Shown here in pieces: positions 23,501 to 28,931 of a DNA stretch of 64,000 bases. The DNA lies in NCBI GenBank assembly GCA_963989385.1, contig OZ022511.1:1550001-1614000 (forward strand). Direction: 5' to 3'. Each line of letters begins with the position of its first letter. The stretch's first letter is position 1. The notes under the pieces are model-generated. The model did not search any database and was not told the origin of the DNA. It worked only from the letters and a program-made list of their open reading frames with translations. This DNA comes from Ctena decussata. Lineage: Eukaryota > Mollusca > Bivalvia > Lucinida > Lucinidae. Made by a program: the position numbers and the translations under genes.

Positions 23501-25047
23501 CAGGTTCACGCGACGTTACATGAGGTTCAGTGACGTCAAAACAAACCATGGTTCTCTCCAATCTGATTGGACGTAGGCAACGTTATGACGTCGTTGACGC
23601 TGTTCCGCTGTCAGTCGAAAAACTGCGAATAAATGTTTTTTCTGCTTCAGCTGTAGCCCCGACGCAAATTTGTGGTCAATTAATATATAGAAAAAATGTA
23701 AATATAAGCAATGGACTTAATTTTTCTGGTGTTTATAGAAGTATAAACTACATTGGTTCGCTAGCAAAGTTTACATGAGCCCCTTCAGGGTTCCCTTATT
23801 TTGCACGCGACCCAGTGTAGTTTATACGTCGATAAAGATCAGAAAAATGAAATTCATTCTATAAAGAATTTCAGTTTGTAATGCCATTAGCGGAGAACGG
23901 CAAAAAAACATAAGAGACTCGACGCGAGAAAACCAACAAAGTGGTTGTGCGCCCAGCGCAGACTCAGATCAGCCTGGGCATCCGCCAAGTCTGATCAGAG
24001 ACTTCGCTGTCCGCATGGAGGTAGCTTAGTCCCTTAGCTACCCTTTAAGCGCTTAGCGAAGAGTCTGATAAGTCTGGACGAATGCCCAGGCTGATCCGTG
24101 TCTGGGCTGGGCGCACAACCACTTTGTTGTTTTTCTTGTGCCGCGGCTCAATTATGCCCTTAAAGACATGGATGATGATACACGCCATTACCATAGCAAC
24201 TTGAAATTTATGTCGATGTCGAAGTGACTTCATCGAAACGTCATTCGGCCGAGGTGCTTAGCACAACAGTTAGCAATTCTAAGTTGCTATGGTGACATAT
24301 CTTTGAAGTCAGTGGTACTTGCTCTTACTTACTCTTACTCAGGCAAACAGTGAATGCCATGCTCCATTCAAATTAAAAGTAGGATGTTACATGTACCTGA
24401 ATTCATACAATGGAAACTTTTTTATTTTCTCAAACCCGTAATTCACTTTCAAATTATTCAATGGGTGACGTCACTTAGCAATTGACCGGTCACTTGAGAT
24501 GAGCATGAGAACCACAGTAGAGAGACATAATACTGTACTGTGCATTTTGTAGGTTGGGTGATAATCATAATTGAGCCGTGACACGATAAAATCCAACAAA
24601 GCGCATGTGCGCCCATTCTGATCAGAGTCGTCGCTGAGCGGGTGCCCAGGCTGATCTGAGGCTTCGCTGGGTGCACATGCCACATTGTTTGTTTTATCGT
24701 GTCGCCGCTCAGTTATTGCTCTGCATATACATGTAATAGGTTGGGTAAAGATATAATCTTTTTTTTTTTCTAATGAATTAAACTAAAGCCGATTTCAATT
24801 TAAATATTTGCAAAGAAAAGAAAGCAATGTACCTCCGTGGACAAGCGATTCGAGGTTCTGTTGACAATTTTGTCATTGCGACCGACCAGTAGAGGTGCTT
24901 CATAACTCAAAAGAGAAACCGGTACCAGTGTTCTGTTTTTGCCTCTAGATGCTAACTTGATATCCAAGCGGTCTGAAAATGCTATGGCTGATACTCTTTT
25001 GGGTAGATAATCTCTGGATCTGCCCAAGGATTTGCCAGCAGCTTCAT
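1487..25047 (-). CDS. ADAM/ADAMTS-like M12B metalloprotease homologue, catalytically dead, 12 exons joined, both ends missing
   Basis: Twelve minus-strand exons (25047-24833, 22158-22050, 19980-19905, 18432-18339, 17167-17090, 15798-15644, 12293-12253, 10689-10584, 5047-4880, 4188-4044, 2654-2535, 1541-1487) have AG/GT borders and join in phase to about 453 residues. In order they give propeptide-like sequence, the M12B domain (YDHAILFT and NGGLC-like blocks, Met-turn FVMDP, HFSSCS) and an ADAM cysteine-rich domain ending GTSCGNGK-MCEKGVCV. Active members are secreted or membrane zinc proteases. Here the HExGHxxGxxH site reads QMIGQSLGVSN, so all three zinc His and the catalytic Glu are lost while Met-turn and cysteines remain. 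The frame is open throughout, which argues for a maintained pseudoprotease rather than a decayed gene. I found no signal-peptide exon and no thrombospondin or transmembrane exons; they may lie outside the window or be unrecognised. Exon borders are inferred by eye; family assignment is strong. Confidence 0.85.
1600..1745. repeat. Palindrome with GAGCTGTTACGAAA arms
   Basis: Arms carry GAGCTGTTACGAAACGA / TTCGTTTCGTAACAGCTC and AAACGACCTG / CAGGTCGTTT. A related half with AGAGCTGTTACAAAA lies at 2082-2170. Confidence 0.65.
2535..2654 (-). CDS. Exon 11 seen: ADAM cysteine-rich domain
   Basis: 120 bp, acceptor TTATCACTGTAG, donor AAAG|GTAACT, exactly 40 codons in phase 0. Reads VCAEMACSF, then NNGSCKYVLPWDGTSCGNGK; the DGTxCGxGK motif is diagnostic for the domain. 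Confidence 0.85.
2698..2900. mobile_element. Palindromic MITE, family P2, copy 1
   Basis: Ends GTCGGGTAAATTCGGACAGC and its inverse CCGCTGTCCGAAATTACCCG. The core GAGACGGCTCATTATGAGCC is a perfect hairpin flanked by CAGTG..CACTG. Copies: 19261-19465, 20513-20718, half copy 36921-37002. Confidence 0.85.
3209..3320 (+). repeat. Hairpin element related to family H1
   Basis: Arms CAGATCTTACACGAGTGGCC.. and ..GACCACGAGTGTAAGAT form a stem of about 50 bp around CGAGCCTTTGGCGGG. It ends in TTTATCACATGA, like H1. Sequence up to about 3480, with GTGACGTCACGAGTACG, may belong to it. Confidence 0.55.
3515..3860 (-). repeat. One-ended hairpin element, family H1, copy 2
   Basis: Inverse copy of 1-352: TATCATATGACGTCGCATCT, CCACTAGTGG, CTAATGGCGAAATCGTGACG, then the hairpin 3715-3860 ending in ATGTAAGATCCTCT. 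Confidence 0.75.
4044..4188 (-). CDS. Exon 10 seen: start of ADAM cysteine-rich domain
   Basis: 145 bp, acceptor AATGTATACAG, donor AGG|GTAATT, leaving in phase 0. Encodes SAGMNCMETRS and GQLYPPDTQCDAVQGAGSYL then CR, the G-x-x-Y-x-x-x-x-QC hallmark of the ADAM cysteine-rich (CR_2) domain. Confidence 0.85.
4880..5047 (-). CDS. Exon 9 seen: third zinc ligand position and Met-turn
   Basis: 168 bp, acceptor CTTATTTCAG, donor AACAG|GTATGTT. Encodes LGVSNDGDGNLC, the Met-turn FVMDP and WHFSSCSQMAIDGFITALN. The third zinc-binding His of LGxxHDGDGN is Asn. Spacing, Met-turn and cysteines are normal for M12B. Confidence 0.9.
5048..6469. other. Intron sequence, no feature seen
   Basis: AT-rich intron between exons 9 and 8 of the M12B gene. 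The open frames near 5905-6454 show no recognisable domain and are probably chance. Confidence 0.5.
6470..8234 (-). mobile_element. Penelope-like retroelement, 5'-truncated
   Basis: Holds a reverse transcriptase frame (8234-7062) followed by a long 3' region. The 3' region alone recurs at 49918-50262 and, more diverged, at 34235-34700, 48150-48340 and 48430-48625. Copies that share only their 3' end fit target-primed reverse transcription with 5' truncation. It lies in the intron between exons 9 and 8 of the M12B gene. Confidence 0.75.
7062..8234 (-). pseudogene. Reverse transcriptase, PLE type, N-terminus missing
   Basis: The frame is open from just after a TAG at 8235-8237 to a stop at 7062, 390 codons. 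RT motif A is in FDFSTLYTTLPHN, motif B is GIPMGTNCAPLVADLFLF, and the catalytic pair is in RYLDDLL. After the palm comes PFLDLHLSI and a basic C-terminal part. The PMG in motif B and the PFLD block resemble Penelope-like RTs, rather than the PQG of LINEs or LPFGL of Gypsy. No GIY-YIG endonuclease is visible after it. The normal N-terminus is missing, so this copy is probably dead, although the remaining frame has no internal stop. It could instead belong to another animal RT group with a GIPMG motif; that it is an RT is certain. Confidence 0.8.
8684..8907 (+). repeat. TRIM left LTR
   Basis: 224 bp. Contains TTTGGCACAGTGGTTAGAGC (A-box-like) and GGGTTCCAATCCC (B-box-like, one mismatch to consensus). 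Confidence 0.9.
8908..8925 (+). promoter_or_regulatory. TRIM primer-binding site, tRNA-Pro type
   Basis: TGGGGGCTCGTCCGGGAT is the 18-nt sequence known as the tRNA-Pro primer site of murine gammaretroviruses. Here it directly follows the left LTR with no spacer. Confidence 0.9.
8936..8972 (+). other. Two stem-loops inside the TRIM
   Basis: AAGCC-GAAAT-GGCTT (8936-8950) and AGTCATCAT-AA-ATGATGACT (8953-8972) form perfect 5-bp and 9-bp stems between PBS and PPT, where a packaging or dimerisation signal would be expected. The role is inferred. Confidence 0.6.
8979..8989 (+). promoter_or_regulatory. TRIM polypurine tract
   Basis: AAGTGGGGGAG immediately before the right LTR, the expected place for plus-strand priming. 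Confidence 0.8.
8990..9213 (+). repeat. TRIM right LTR with intact A and B boxes
   Basis: 224 bp. TGGCTCAGTGGTTAGAGC fits the tRNA A box and GGTTCAAATCC is a perfect B box, so this LTR could be transcribed by Pol III. Confidence 0.9.
9305..9359. repeat. Near-perfect 55-bp inverted repeat
   Basis: Arms AGAAGTCCATAGAAAATGCT / AGCATTTTCTATGGACTTCT with an almost absent loop. Confidence 0.75.
9421..9629. mobile_element. Palindromic MITE, family P3, copy 1
   Basis: Ends TTAACCCTTAATGCGCCAAA and GGCGCTTTAAGGGTTA; core CAAACAGTGTAGATTCAGAT around the hairpin GTGGCTCAT..ATGAGCCAC. Relatives: 15832-16050, 18725-18841, 26405-26590, 44470-44570. Confidence 0.8.
9630..10583. other. Intron sequence, no feature seen
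   Basis: Between a P3 MITE and exon 8 of the M12B gene I see no coding or repeat structure I can support. Confidence 0.45.
10584..10689 (-). CDS. Exon 8 seen: first half of the degenerate zinc site
   Basis: 106 bp, acceptor TGTCTGCTTTCTAG, donor CAAAG|GTATAA. Encodes LSFNGGLCDP, then SIVEFSRDVTSATIAAQMIG and Q. In active relatives the end of this exon reads HExGH. Here it is QMIGQ, losing the first two His and the Glu while keeping the Gly. Confidence 0.85.
10851..10915. repeat. Small palindrome, GGCCAATTCCGTGA family, copy 2
   Basis: Arms CGGAACACCGCTCGGCC / GGCCTAGCGGTGCTCCG. It interrupts a segment (10715-11010) whose relative at 13745-13965 lacks it, so it is an insertion. Confidence 0.7.
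11511..11570 (+). repeat. (AAT)n microsatellite
   Basis: About 18 AAT units with one GAT interruption. Confidence 0.95.
11865..12085. mobile_element. 221-bp near-perfect palindromic MITE, possible CTG target duplication
   Basis: Arms run TATTTATAAAACGACTTAAG..CTGTTCCTCCAGAG and back, with a loop of only a few bases. CTG flanks both ends (11862-11864, 12086-12088), as in the Harbinger MITEs here, but the terminal sequence differs. Confidence 0.75.
12253..12293 (-). CDS. Exon 7 seen: 41-bp micro-exon of M12B domain
   Basis: 41 bp, acceptor TATTTGTAG, strong donor AAAG|GTAAGTG. Encodes YDLEDDEGSNEIK, which continues LFTA-YDL from exon 6 and leads into G-LSFNGGLC of exon 8, as expected for the family. 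Phase is consistent on both sides. Confidence 0.75.
12344..13371. mobile_element. TIR-bounded tandem-repeat element, TATACCCCCGAC ends
   Basis: Begins TATACCCCCGAC and ends GTCGGGGGTATA. The interior is about five diverged 160-bp units (landmarks CCTAATTATTGACCCCTGGC, CAAAACTTTGACATAATGAA). A SINE is inserted at 12899-13064. It starts 51 bp from exon 7. Confidence 0.75.
12899..13064 (-). mobile_element. tRNA-derived SINE, family A, copy 1
   Basis: Minus strand: GGGGCGGCTGTAGTGTAGTG, GATCGATC B-box region, CTTCTCCGGTCTTTCGGATG, and a 3' end ACTCACTCACTCA. Copies: 22931-23094, 31868-32038, 42813-42975. Confidence 0.85.
13655..13730. mobile_element. CCAGCAGGCA element, family P4, copy 1
   Basis: Ends CCCAGCAGGCA and TGCCCGCTGG enclose a run of CGTC/GACG direct and inverted repeats. 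Relatives: 16718-16823, 17596-17690, 25189-25240, 28932-29028. Confidence 0.7.
13975..14685. repeat. Intronic minisatellite, main block
   Basis: About nineteen units of roughly 38 bp like CTTACTTACAGGACTAATAA then AGTGCATTGTA. On the gene strand each unit holds a GTAAGTA 5'-splice-site consensus. It resumes at 15468-15643 and ends at the donor of exon 6. Confidence 0.85.
14700..15467. mobile_element. TIR-bounded tandem-repeat element inserted in the minisatellite
   Basis: Begins ATGTCCCCC and ends GGGGGGACAT. Inside are about four 150-bp units, each with TGACCTTGA and TCAAGGTCA in inverted pairs. The same minisatellite lies on both sides, so it is an insertion. Relatives: 22203-22858, 33105-33985. 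Confidence 0.8.
15468..15643. repeat. Intronic minisatellite, block adjoining the exon 6 donor
   Basis: Four to five units; on the minus strand the array starts GTAAGTACAATGCACTTTAT, which is the 5' splice site of exon 6 itself. Confidence 0.85.
15644..15798 (-). CDS. Exon 6 seen: M12B domain, YDHAILFT block
   Basis: 155 bp, acceptor TTCAATCACCAG, donor AGC|GTAAGTAC. Contains SPWTESGKNTS and SLDLFQEWL, ending LRGYDHAILFT, the strongly conserved strand (HDHA-x-LFTG) of the family. The donor is the first unit of a minisatellite that fills the next intron. Confidence 0.85.
15832..16050. mobile_element. Palindromic MITE, family P3, copy 2
   Basis: Degenerate ends TTAAACC..CCCCCAAAA / TTTTGGGCGGTTTACACGG; core GGCGGCTCACTATGAGACGCC between CAAACAATTGTAGA and TCTACGGTGTTTG. 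Confidence 0.65.
16100..16335 (-). mobile_element. tRNA-derived SINE, family C, copy 1
   Basis: Minus strand: CTCGGCAGCGCAGTCATTGA (A-box region), GGGGTTCGCATCCCGC (B box), then CACACAACCTTTCATTATCA shared with 16393-16605 and 28766-28925. Confidence 0.7.
16393..16605 (-). mobile_element. tRNA-derived SINE, family C, copy 2
   Basis: Minus strand: GCATCTCAGTGGTTTGAGGG (A box), CCGGGTTCGATTCCTGC (B box), then ACAACCTTTCATAATCACAC and GGTCCTGATATGACTT. Confidence 0.75.
16718..16823. mobile_element. CCAGCAGGCA element, family P4, copy 2, different interior
   Basis: Ends CCCAGCAGGCACACAAG and CTTGTGTGCCCAGTAGG as in family P4, but the interior is built of TTGAATCAAGGTTGATTC repeats instead of CGTC. 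Confidence 0.7.
17090..17167 (-). CDS. Exon 5 seen: M12B domain, MNKRFES block
   Basis: 78 bp, acceptor TTTTATTTTTCAG, donor TAT|GTAAGAC, phase 0 to 0. Its 26 codons begin MNKRFESVTAFGYEIQLLLS, the classic VN-x-RY block and following beta strand of reprolysin domains. Confidence 0.8.
17217..17341. repeat. 125-bp palindrome
   Basis: Arms TTTCGGCATAGTTACTCGGG..GAGCTACT and AGTAGCTCGAGG..AATTATGCCGAA. A MITE-like fold-back in the intron before exon 5. Confidence 0.7.
17596..17690. mobile_element. CCAGCAGGCA element, family P4, copy 3
   Basis: CCAGCAGGCACTTGTCGTCG ... TATGACGTCATATGCCTGATGG. Confidence 0.65.
17974..18212. mobile_element. 240-bp palindromic MITE, family P1, copy 1
   Basis: Ends TGAGCCGCGACAC / GTGTCGCGGCTCA; arms AACCAACAAAGTGGTTGTGC, AGACTCAGATCAGCCTGG and their inverses. 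Intron between exons 5 and 4. Eight copies in the window. Confidence 0.9.
18241..18360. repeat. 60-bp tandem duplication spanning an exon end
   Basis: 18241-18300 and 18301-18360 differ at about three bases. Each unit holds the last 22 nt of exon 4 and its 5' splice site. Confidence 0.9.
18339..18432 (-). CDS. Exon 4 seen: M12B domain helix
   Basis: 94 bp, acceptor TTTTTTTCAG, donor TCG|GTTTGT, phase 2 to 0. It encodes WFDQASGSTTPQKNANAQID then LERFFVALFKS, matching the helix before the NKRF block of M12B domains. Its last 22 nt and its donor belong to a 60-bp tandem duplication, so a second, unused donor lies at 18278. Confidence 0.75.
18473..18703. mobile_element. Palindromic MITE, family P1, copy 2
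   Basis: TGAGCCGCGACACGAGAAAA ... TTTTCTCGTGCCG; right terminus eroded. Confidence 0.85.
18725..18841. mobile_element. Palindromic MITE, family P3, short copy
   Basis: ACTTACCGTTAAAAT..CAAACAATGTAGACTCAGAT..GGGTCTACACTGTTTG; the central hairpin is deleted. Confidence 0.55.
19127..19169. repeat. Short inverted repeat
   Basis: AAAACTTGTATTTAGGTT and AACCTAAATACAAGTTTT with a 6-bp loop. Confidence 0.8.
19261..19465. mobile_element. Palindromic MITE, family P2, copy 2
   Basis: GAGTCGGGTAACTTCAGACA ... GTCCGAATTTACCCGACTT with core GAGACGGCTCATTATGAGCC. Confidence 0.85.
19905..19980 (-). CDS. Exon 3 seen: start of M12B domain
   Basis: 76 bp, donor CAG|GTAAGG, acceptor ATGATCAG with a weak pyrimidine tract. 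The 24 codons read MMASEYEGKRKLRIIVTDRL then ARRH. RKLRIIVTD sits where M12B domains have their first hydrophobic strand. The joins Gly (G|GT) and Ser (AG|C) are phase-consistent. The acceptor is the least certain part. Confidence 0.6.
20513..20718. mobile_element. Palindromic MITE, family P2, copy 3
   Basis: GAGTCGGGTAACTTCGGACA ... CTGAAGTTACACGACTC with core GAGACGGCTCATCATGAGCC. Intron between exons 3 and 2. Confidence 0.85.
20719..21239. other. Intron sequence, no feature seen
   Basis: No coding or repeat structure recognised between the P2 MITE and the CACTGTAAAAA MITE. Confidence 0.4.
21240..21561 (+). mobile_element. MITE with CACTGYAAAAA ends and TA target duplication
   Basis: CACTGCAAAAATAAACGGTA ... 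ACAGAATTTTTTTACAGTG, flanked by TA. Subterminal inverted blocks GATTTTACGGTA and GCCAGTCCTTTTACC occur at both ends. Confidence 0.8.
21764..22034 (-). mobile_element. CACTGTAAAAA MITE, second copy, inverted and truncated
   Basis: Starts TA-CACTGTAAAAAGTTTCTG. The interior is the reverse complement of the copy at 21240-21561. It stops at AGGACTGGG without its other terminus, 16 bp from exon 2. Confidence 0.75.
22050..22158 (-). CDS. Exon 2 seen: polar linker of M12B protein
   Basis: 109 bp, acceptor TTTTTCACCAG, donor AATG|GTAAGC, phase 0 to 1. It encodes a Ser/Thr/Asp-rich linker (QPFEKKDTSRSTDDRSTN). A truncated MITE ends about 15 bp inside the intron from the donor. Position and phase fit between the propeptide exon and the catalytic-like domain. 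Confidence 0.65.
22203..22858. mobile_element. TIR-bounded tandem-repeat element, ATGTCCCCCAC end
   Basis: Starts GATGTCCCCCACACC and ends AATGTGTCCCTACCCCC (eroded). About four 150-bp units with TGTGACCTTGAAA..GGTCAAG. Relative of 14700-15467. It abuts exon 2 on its upstream side. Confidence 0.7.
22931..23094 (+). mobile_element. tRNA-derived SINE, family A, copy 2
   Basis: AGGAGCGGCTGTAGTGTAGT ... GGTCGCAAGATCGATCCCCC ... CCCGAGTTCACTCACTCAC. Confidence 0.85.
23425..23875 (-). repeat. One-ended hairpin element, family H2, copy 1
   Basis: ATTTACATTCTCAGTGCAAT..GAAAAGCCCTATGG, CGTCA-rich middle, then a hairpin with arms GTATAAACTACATTGG..TTTACATGAG and the inverse ending GATCAGAAAAATGAAATTC. 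Same family as 43690-44115. Confidence 0.75.
23913..24150. mobile_element. Palindromic MITE, family P1, copy 3
   Basis: GACTCGACGCGAGAAAACCA ... TTCTTGTGCCGCGGCTCA; intron between exons 2 and 1. Confidence 0.9.
24572..24711. mobile_element. Palindromic MITE, family P1, copy 4, internally deleted
   Basis: TGAGCCGTGACACGATAAAA ... TTTTATCGTGTCGCCGCTCA, only 140 bp; the middle of the palindrome is lost. Confidence 0.85.
24833..25047 (-). CDS. Exon 1 seen: propeptide region of M12B protein
   Basis: 215 bp, acceptor TTTATTTTCAG, donor GAG|GTACAT. Entered in phase 1 and left in phase 0. It encodes 71 residues, including DYLPKRVSAIAFSDRLDIKL, resembling the beta-strand-rich M12B propeptide. There is no cysteine, so no cysteine-switch residue is seen here. 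An earlier exon with start codon and signal peptide must exist and was not found. Confidence 0.75.
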
Positions 25048-25188
25048 CTGAAAATAAATTAGAAACAAAGCAATCTGAATATAAACTCTGGTTTTCCGCA
25101 AAAAGTAAACGCTAATAACCCCCAGTTTTCTTTCTGTTACCTTGCGGAAGTGCGGGAATGCGATAAAGTATAACTACTCAGCAAGCAC

Positions 25189-25240
25189 ACAACTTCGAAA
25201 TGACGTTGTATGACGTCATTACGGCGTGATGTGCCTGTTG
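25189..25240. mobile_element. CCAGCAGGCA element, family P4, short copy
   Basis: CAGCAAGCACACAACTTCG ... GACGTCATTACGGCG..ATGTGCCTGTTG. Confidence 0.55.
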
Positions 25241-25304
25241 TTGGGAAGCGGAATGGTGTGAGAAAATATTAATCAAGACTGGTCTTTCTAGTAATATAAA
25301 CACA

Positions 25305-25308
<4 letters not shown>

Positions 25309-25360
<52 letters not shown>
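25309..25360 (+). repeat. (CT)n microsatellite
   Basis: About 26 uninterrupted CT units. Confidence 0.95.
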
Positions 25361-25365
<5 letters not shown>

Positions 25366-25380
25366 CTTTGACGTCTCCTA

Positions 25381-25925
25381 GCCGTTCATGTTTCTGTATG
25401 CTTGTGAGTCATGGACCTTGATAGCAGAGTCGGTAAATAGCTATTCATAGCTAGTATTAATTGTTACTGTCACCGACGTTAAATAAATTATGACTTTGAC
25501 TTTGACTTTGACTTTGAGAGTAAGAGAACAGACCGCAGGCCTTTGAGATGAGATGCTACCGAGGCTTTCTGAACATCTCGTACAAGGACCATGTCACCAG
25601 TGAGAATGTTCGCAGAAAGATCTAAGCAGCCATTGAAGAATATGACGAACTCATAACCTTGATCAAGAAACGGAAACTGAGGTGGTTTTTGCTACATTTC
25701 AAGGTCTTCTGGCTTAGTAAAGACAATTTTGCAGAGAACAGTCAGAGGAAACAAGAAGAGGACGTAGAAGGACAGTTGAGAAGACAATATACAGGAGTGG
25801 GTATGTGTGGACTTTGCTAGCTCAACTGGGGCACAGCCTAAGAGAGGACTAGGTGGGAAGAGATTGTTGTAAAGTCATCTGTGGTGCCCCAACGACCTCG
25901 CAAGAGTATATCTGTCATAACATAA
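25381..25925 (+). pseudogene. Non-LTR retrotransposon ORF2 C-terminal relic
   Basis: Plus-strand frames read FLYACESWTLIAE (25388-25428), then after an 89-bp interruption FEMRCYRGFLNISYKDHVTS, IKKRKLRWF and VVKSSVVPQRP. These are the C-terminal blocks of a widespread animal endonuclease-RT protein. Stops and a frameshift make it dead. The interruption ends in (ACTTTG)n, itself typical of a non-LTR 3' tail. Confidence 0.8.
25430..25518 (+). mobile_element. Short non-LTR or SINE tail inserted in the LINE relic
   Basis: CACCGACGTTAAATAAATTA followed by four TGACTTTGACTTTG-type repeats separates two halves of one coding region. Confidence 0.5.
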
Positions 25926-26404
25926 CGATAATGGTTTTCTCTGTTAAATTCAGGTTATTTTACATTACAATTATAAAATGAGATTTAAACTAAATACGTT
26001 GTTGCTGACTGTATATAACATTTTAAGTGTAGTTTGTCAGGAAAGCCGCATTGAAACCGTTAACTATTTTAATAGACCGTGTGCTTATAACAGTTGACAT
26101 AATTATAATTGAACTGTATTGGGACTTTGTAATTTCGATATATATTCGGACTGACAAAAATTAAAGCATGGTCCTATATTATTATGAACTTTATTTTTTT
26201 CACAAAGAAAGCAAAGTGGTTATCATGTTGGATCCGGTGTCAATTTTAAGCGTTACATTGTGTTCAGTAATGACTTGTTTTTCTTGTTTTAAAGGTGAAG
26301 CGAAACTAGAAAGGTATCAGCTGTGAGCTGTCAATCATTTAAAACAGACAATAGTATTCTGTTCAGCGAAGATAAATAGAAAATTTAAGAACTTGAAAAT
26401 GTGC
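25926..26404. other. No feature seen
   Basis: AT-rich sequence without supported coding or repeat structure. Confidence 0.4.
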
Positions 26405-26590
26405 ACGATGGCATACTTAACCGTTTTAGACTGGAAACCCATTTTGCGGACATATGCAAACAGTGCAGACCCAGTTTAGACGCCGCAGGATGCGGCGTCT
26501 GAACAGGGTCTACACAGTTTGTGAGCAGGAATTTGCATACAAAAAAAATGAAAATAAAATTGAAATAAAAATCTACCTAAAAACCCTAAA
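26405..26590. mobile_element. Palindromic MITE, family P3, copy 4
   Basis: ACTTAACCGTTTTAGACTGG.., core CAAACAGTGCAGACCCAG, hairpin AGACGCCGCAGGATGCGGCGTCT, CTACACAGTTTGTG, right end ACCCTAAAA. Confidence 0.6.
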
Positions 26591-26858
26591 ACTAGAAACA
26601 GACTCGTCCAAATAGTTAGGATGGACAAGTCAACGGGTTCAGGTGTGTGGATACGGCTCCAAGAGAGAATACCCTGATCTCGAAAAAACTTGTCTCAATA
26701 CTTAGTTTTTTATGGTACTCAGTTGTTCAACTAAAATATACTTGAAACTATGCAACATTGAAAAATGTAGGTTTCCTTGTCCTACTTTTTACAAAACCTT
26801 TCATTACCTTAACCAAATAAATACCTAAATTGAACTCATTGTCCACACAAAAGACATT

Positions 26859-27096
26859 TGAGCCGCGACGTGAGAAAACCAACAAAGTGGTTGTGCGCCC
26901 AGCGCAGACTCAGATCAGCCTGGGCATCCGCCCAGTCTGATCAGAGTCTTCGCTGTCCGCATGGAGGTAGCTTAGACCCTTAGCTACCCTTCAAGCGCCT
27001 AGCGAAGACTCTGATCAGGTTAGGCGGATGCCCAGGATAATCTGAGTCTGCGCTGGACGCACAACCACATTGTTGGTTTTCTCGTGTCGCGGCTCA
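26859..27096. mobile_element. Palindromic MITE, family P1, copy 5
   Basis: TGAGCCGCGACGTGAGAAAA ... TTTTCTCGTGTCGCGGCTCA, nearly intact palindrome. Confidence 0.9.
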
Positions 27097-27287
27097 TTTC
27101 GATTTCTTCTGACGATGACACTTTATCATTATTTATTCTTTATTTTCGAAAAAATAACTAATTCGTCAGTGATCAAATGCCAGTTTAAAAATCAATAGTC
27201 CAAATGATTGATTCATTTTTTTTATTCGAGAGCCGTGGGTTCCCATTAGTAAAGCCAAGTAAAGTCAAGCCAAGTCAATTTTTTTTG

Positions 27288-27790
27288 TTAAATCCTTACA
27301 AACATAGGATTGTTACCATTGTTGTCGTTGGACTGCATTGTCAAAACCTTTCCATTTTTCCGTGACGATGACTTTGTTCCTTTTCGTTGCTTGTCCGTTG
27401 GACGCAACATCATTTTCTCCGACTGATAAAGAGCATTCCATAATGTACTTAAATCCTCTGTCCACCACGGTTTCTTAGTTCTTCTCTTTTTAATACAGTT
27501 TCCACCTTGTATTTGGATTTCCCAATTTTTGAACTTATTCTTCATTTCTTCAAGCACTGTTGCAGTGAATTCGTCATGTATCTGATTAAAACAGTCTTGT
27601 GTACTTATTTCGGTCCTCAACCTTTGTATAAGCGCATTTATTTTAACCATTTTATCTTCAAGAAATACCGTGAAACTTTCGCTTCCACAGTTTGACGTTT
27701 CATTCGTTACTTTATAGGTACTCACTTGAAAATCCCAACTCAGTATTGAATGGTCAAGTTTTTGCTGCTGAACGTCCGACACTATCACTG
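27288..27790 (-). pseudogene. Non-LTR retrotransposon relic, endonuclease-RT linker
   Basis: A 166-codon minus-strand frame begins SDVQQQKLDHSILSWDF (end of an APE-type endonuclease, SDH-x-x-I) and later reads KKRRTKKPWWTEDLSTLWNA, the KPWW block that precedes the RT in many LINE ORF2 proteins. No RT follows, so this is a fragment. Confidence 0.7.
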
Positions 27791-27985
27791 ATATTCAACC
27801 CAGTAATCAAGTCCGCTACACATATCTATATTTGAGGAATGTTGATGCAAAACAGTAAACTCAAATCACTCAGCTTAAATGTGCAGGCTCTTTAGAAATC
27901 TTGTTGTAAAACTTATTTTATCTAAAGAAATTCCCCACATCACATAAATAATGACACAGCAGGGCCATCCAATCGCACAAAAACA

Positions 27986-27988
<3 letters not shown>

Positions 27989-28016
<28 letters not shown>

Positions 28017-28017
28017 G
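27989..28017 (+). repeat. Poly(T) tract
   Basis: About 28 T in a row. Confidence 0.9.
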
Positions 28018-28398
28018 TAAAAGAAGAAAATACGGTACATGTACAACAAAACTGTTCTGGTCAGACTGTGGGTCCGCAGAGTTTGTTCAGGCCTATCCGT
28101 CCCAATACTTATAATGTTTACGGTCCATATTGACAATATGTCAATTTTGTGTCTCCTATTTTGCGAGCGAACGAAGTAACCTGCCTCGGACGAAGTAACC
28201 TACAGTAGGTTAGAATGGTGATTGGGCTTTCACAGCAAGGTCAATACTCTATTTTGATTTTTTTTAAACAACAAAGAAATAAATAGGTCGTTATTTGTTT
28301 TTAAATTTGTCAGTCATAGTTTAGTTGAACTTAAGCATAACAATGAGACATGAGCCATGAAAAATACTATGGGTCCAGTACAACATTTCCAAAGGAAA

Positions 28399-28635
28399 TG
28401 AGCCACGACATGAGAAAACCAACAATGTGGTTGTGTGTCCAGCGCAGTCTCAGATCAGCCTGGGCATCACCCAGTCTGATCAGAGTCTTCACTGTCCGCA
28501 AGGAGGTAGCGTAGACCCTTAGCTACCCTTTGAGCACTTGATAAAATGTCTGATCAAACTGGGCGGATACCCAGGCTGATCTGTGTCTGCGCCGGACGCA
28601 CAACCACATTGTTGGTTTTGTCGTGTCGCGGCTCA
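28399..28635. mobile_element. Palindromic MITE, family P1, copy 6
   Basis: TGAGCCACGACATGAGAAAA ... TTTTGTCGTGTCGCGGCTCA. Confidence 0.9.
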
Positions 28636-28765
28636 ATTAAGTCTAATATGAAAGCGTAACCGGAAAGTTCGAAGCTTTCCGCCCATCCTCAATTAGAATC
28701 TGAATGACGTCTATTTAAACCGACGCTTTCCGCCGTACACTTACGGCATAGTGCGACAAGGGTCC

Positions 28766-28925
28766 ATATCTGTGTCATCTAGCCTGCTGACCTAGCGGCC
28801 CGGGTTCGATTGTCGCTTTTTTTACAATCGTAAATGAGGTTCATTCCACACAAACTTTCATAATCAACCTCCCATCGTCCTGATATGACTGAATACTATT
28901 GAAAATGATGTAAGATCGCAACTTC
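28766..28925 (+). mobile_element. tRNA-derived SINE, family C, copy 3
   Basis: GCCTGCTGACCTAGCGGCCC, GGGTTCGATTGTCGC (B box), CACACAAACTTTCATAATCA, GTCCTGATATGACTGAATAC, as in the copy at 16393-16605. The A-box part is eroded. Confidence 0.7.
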
Positions 28926-28931
28926 ATTCAT

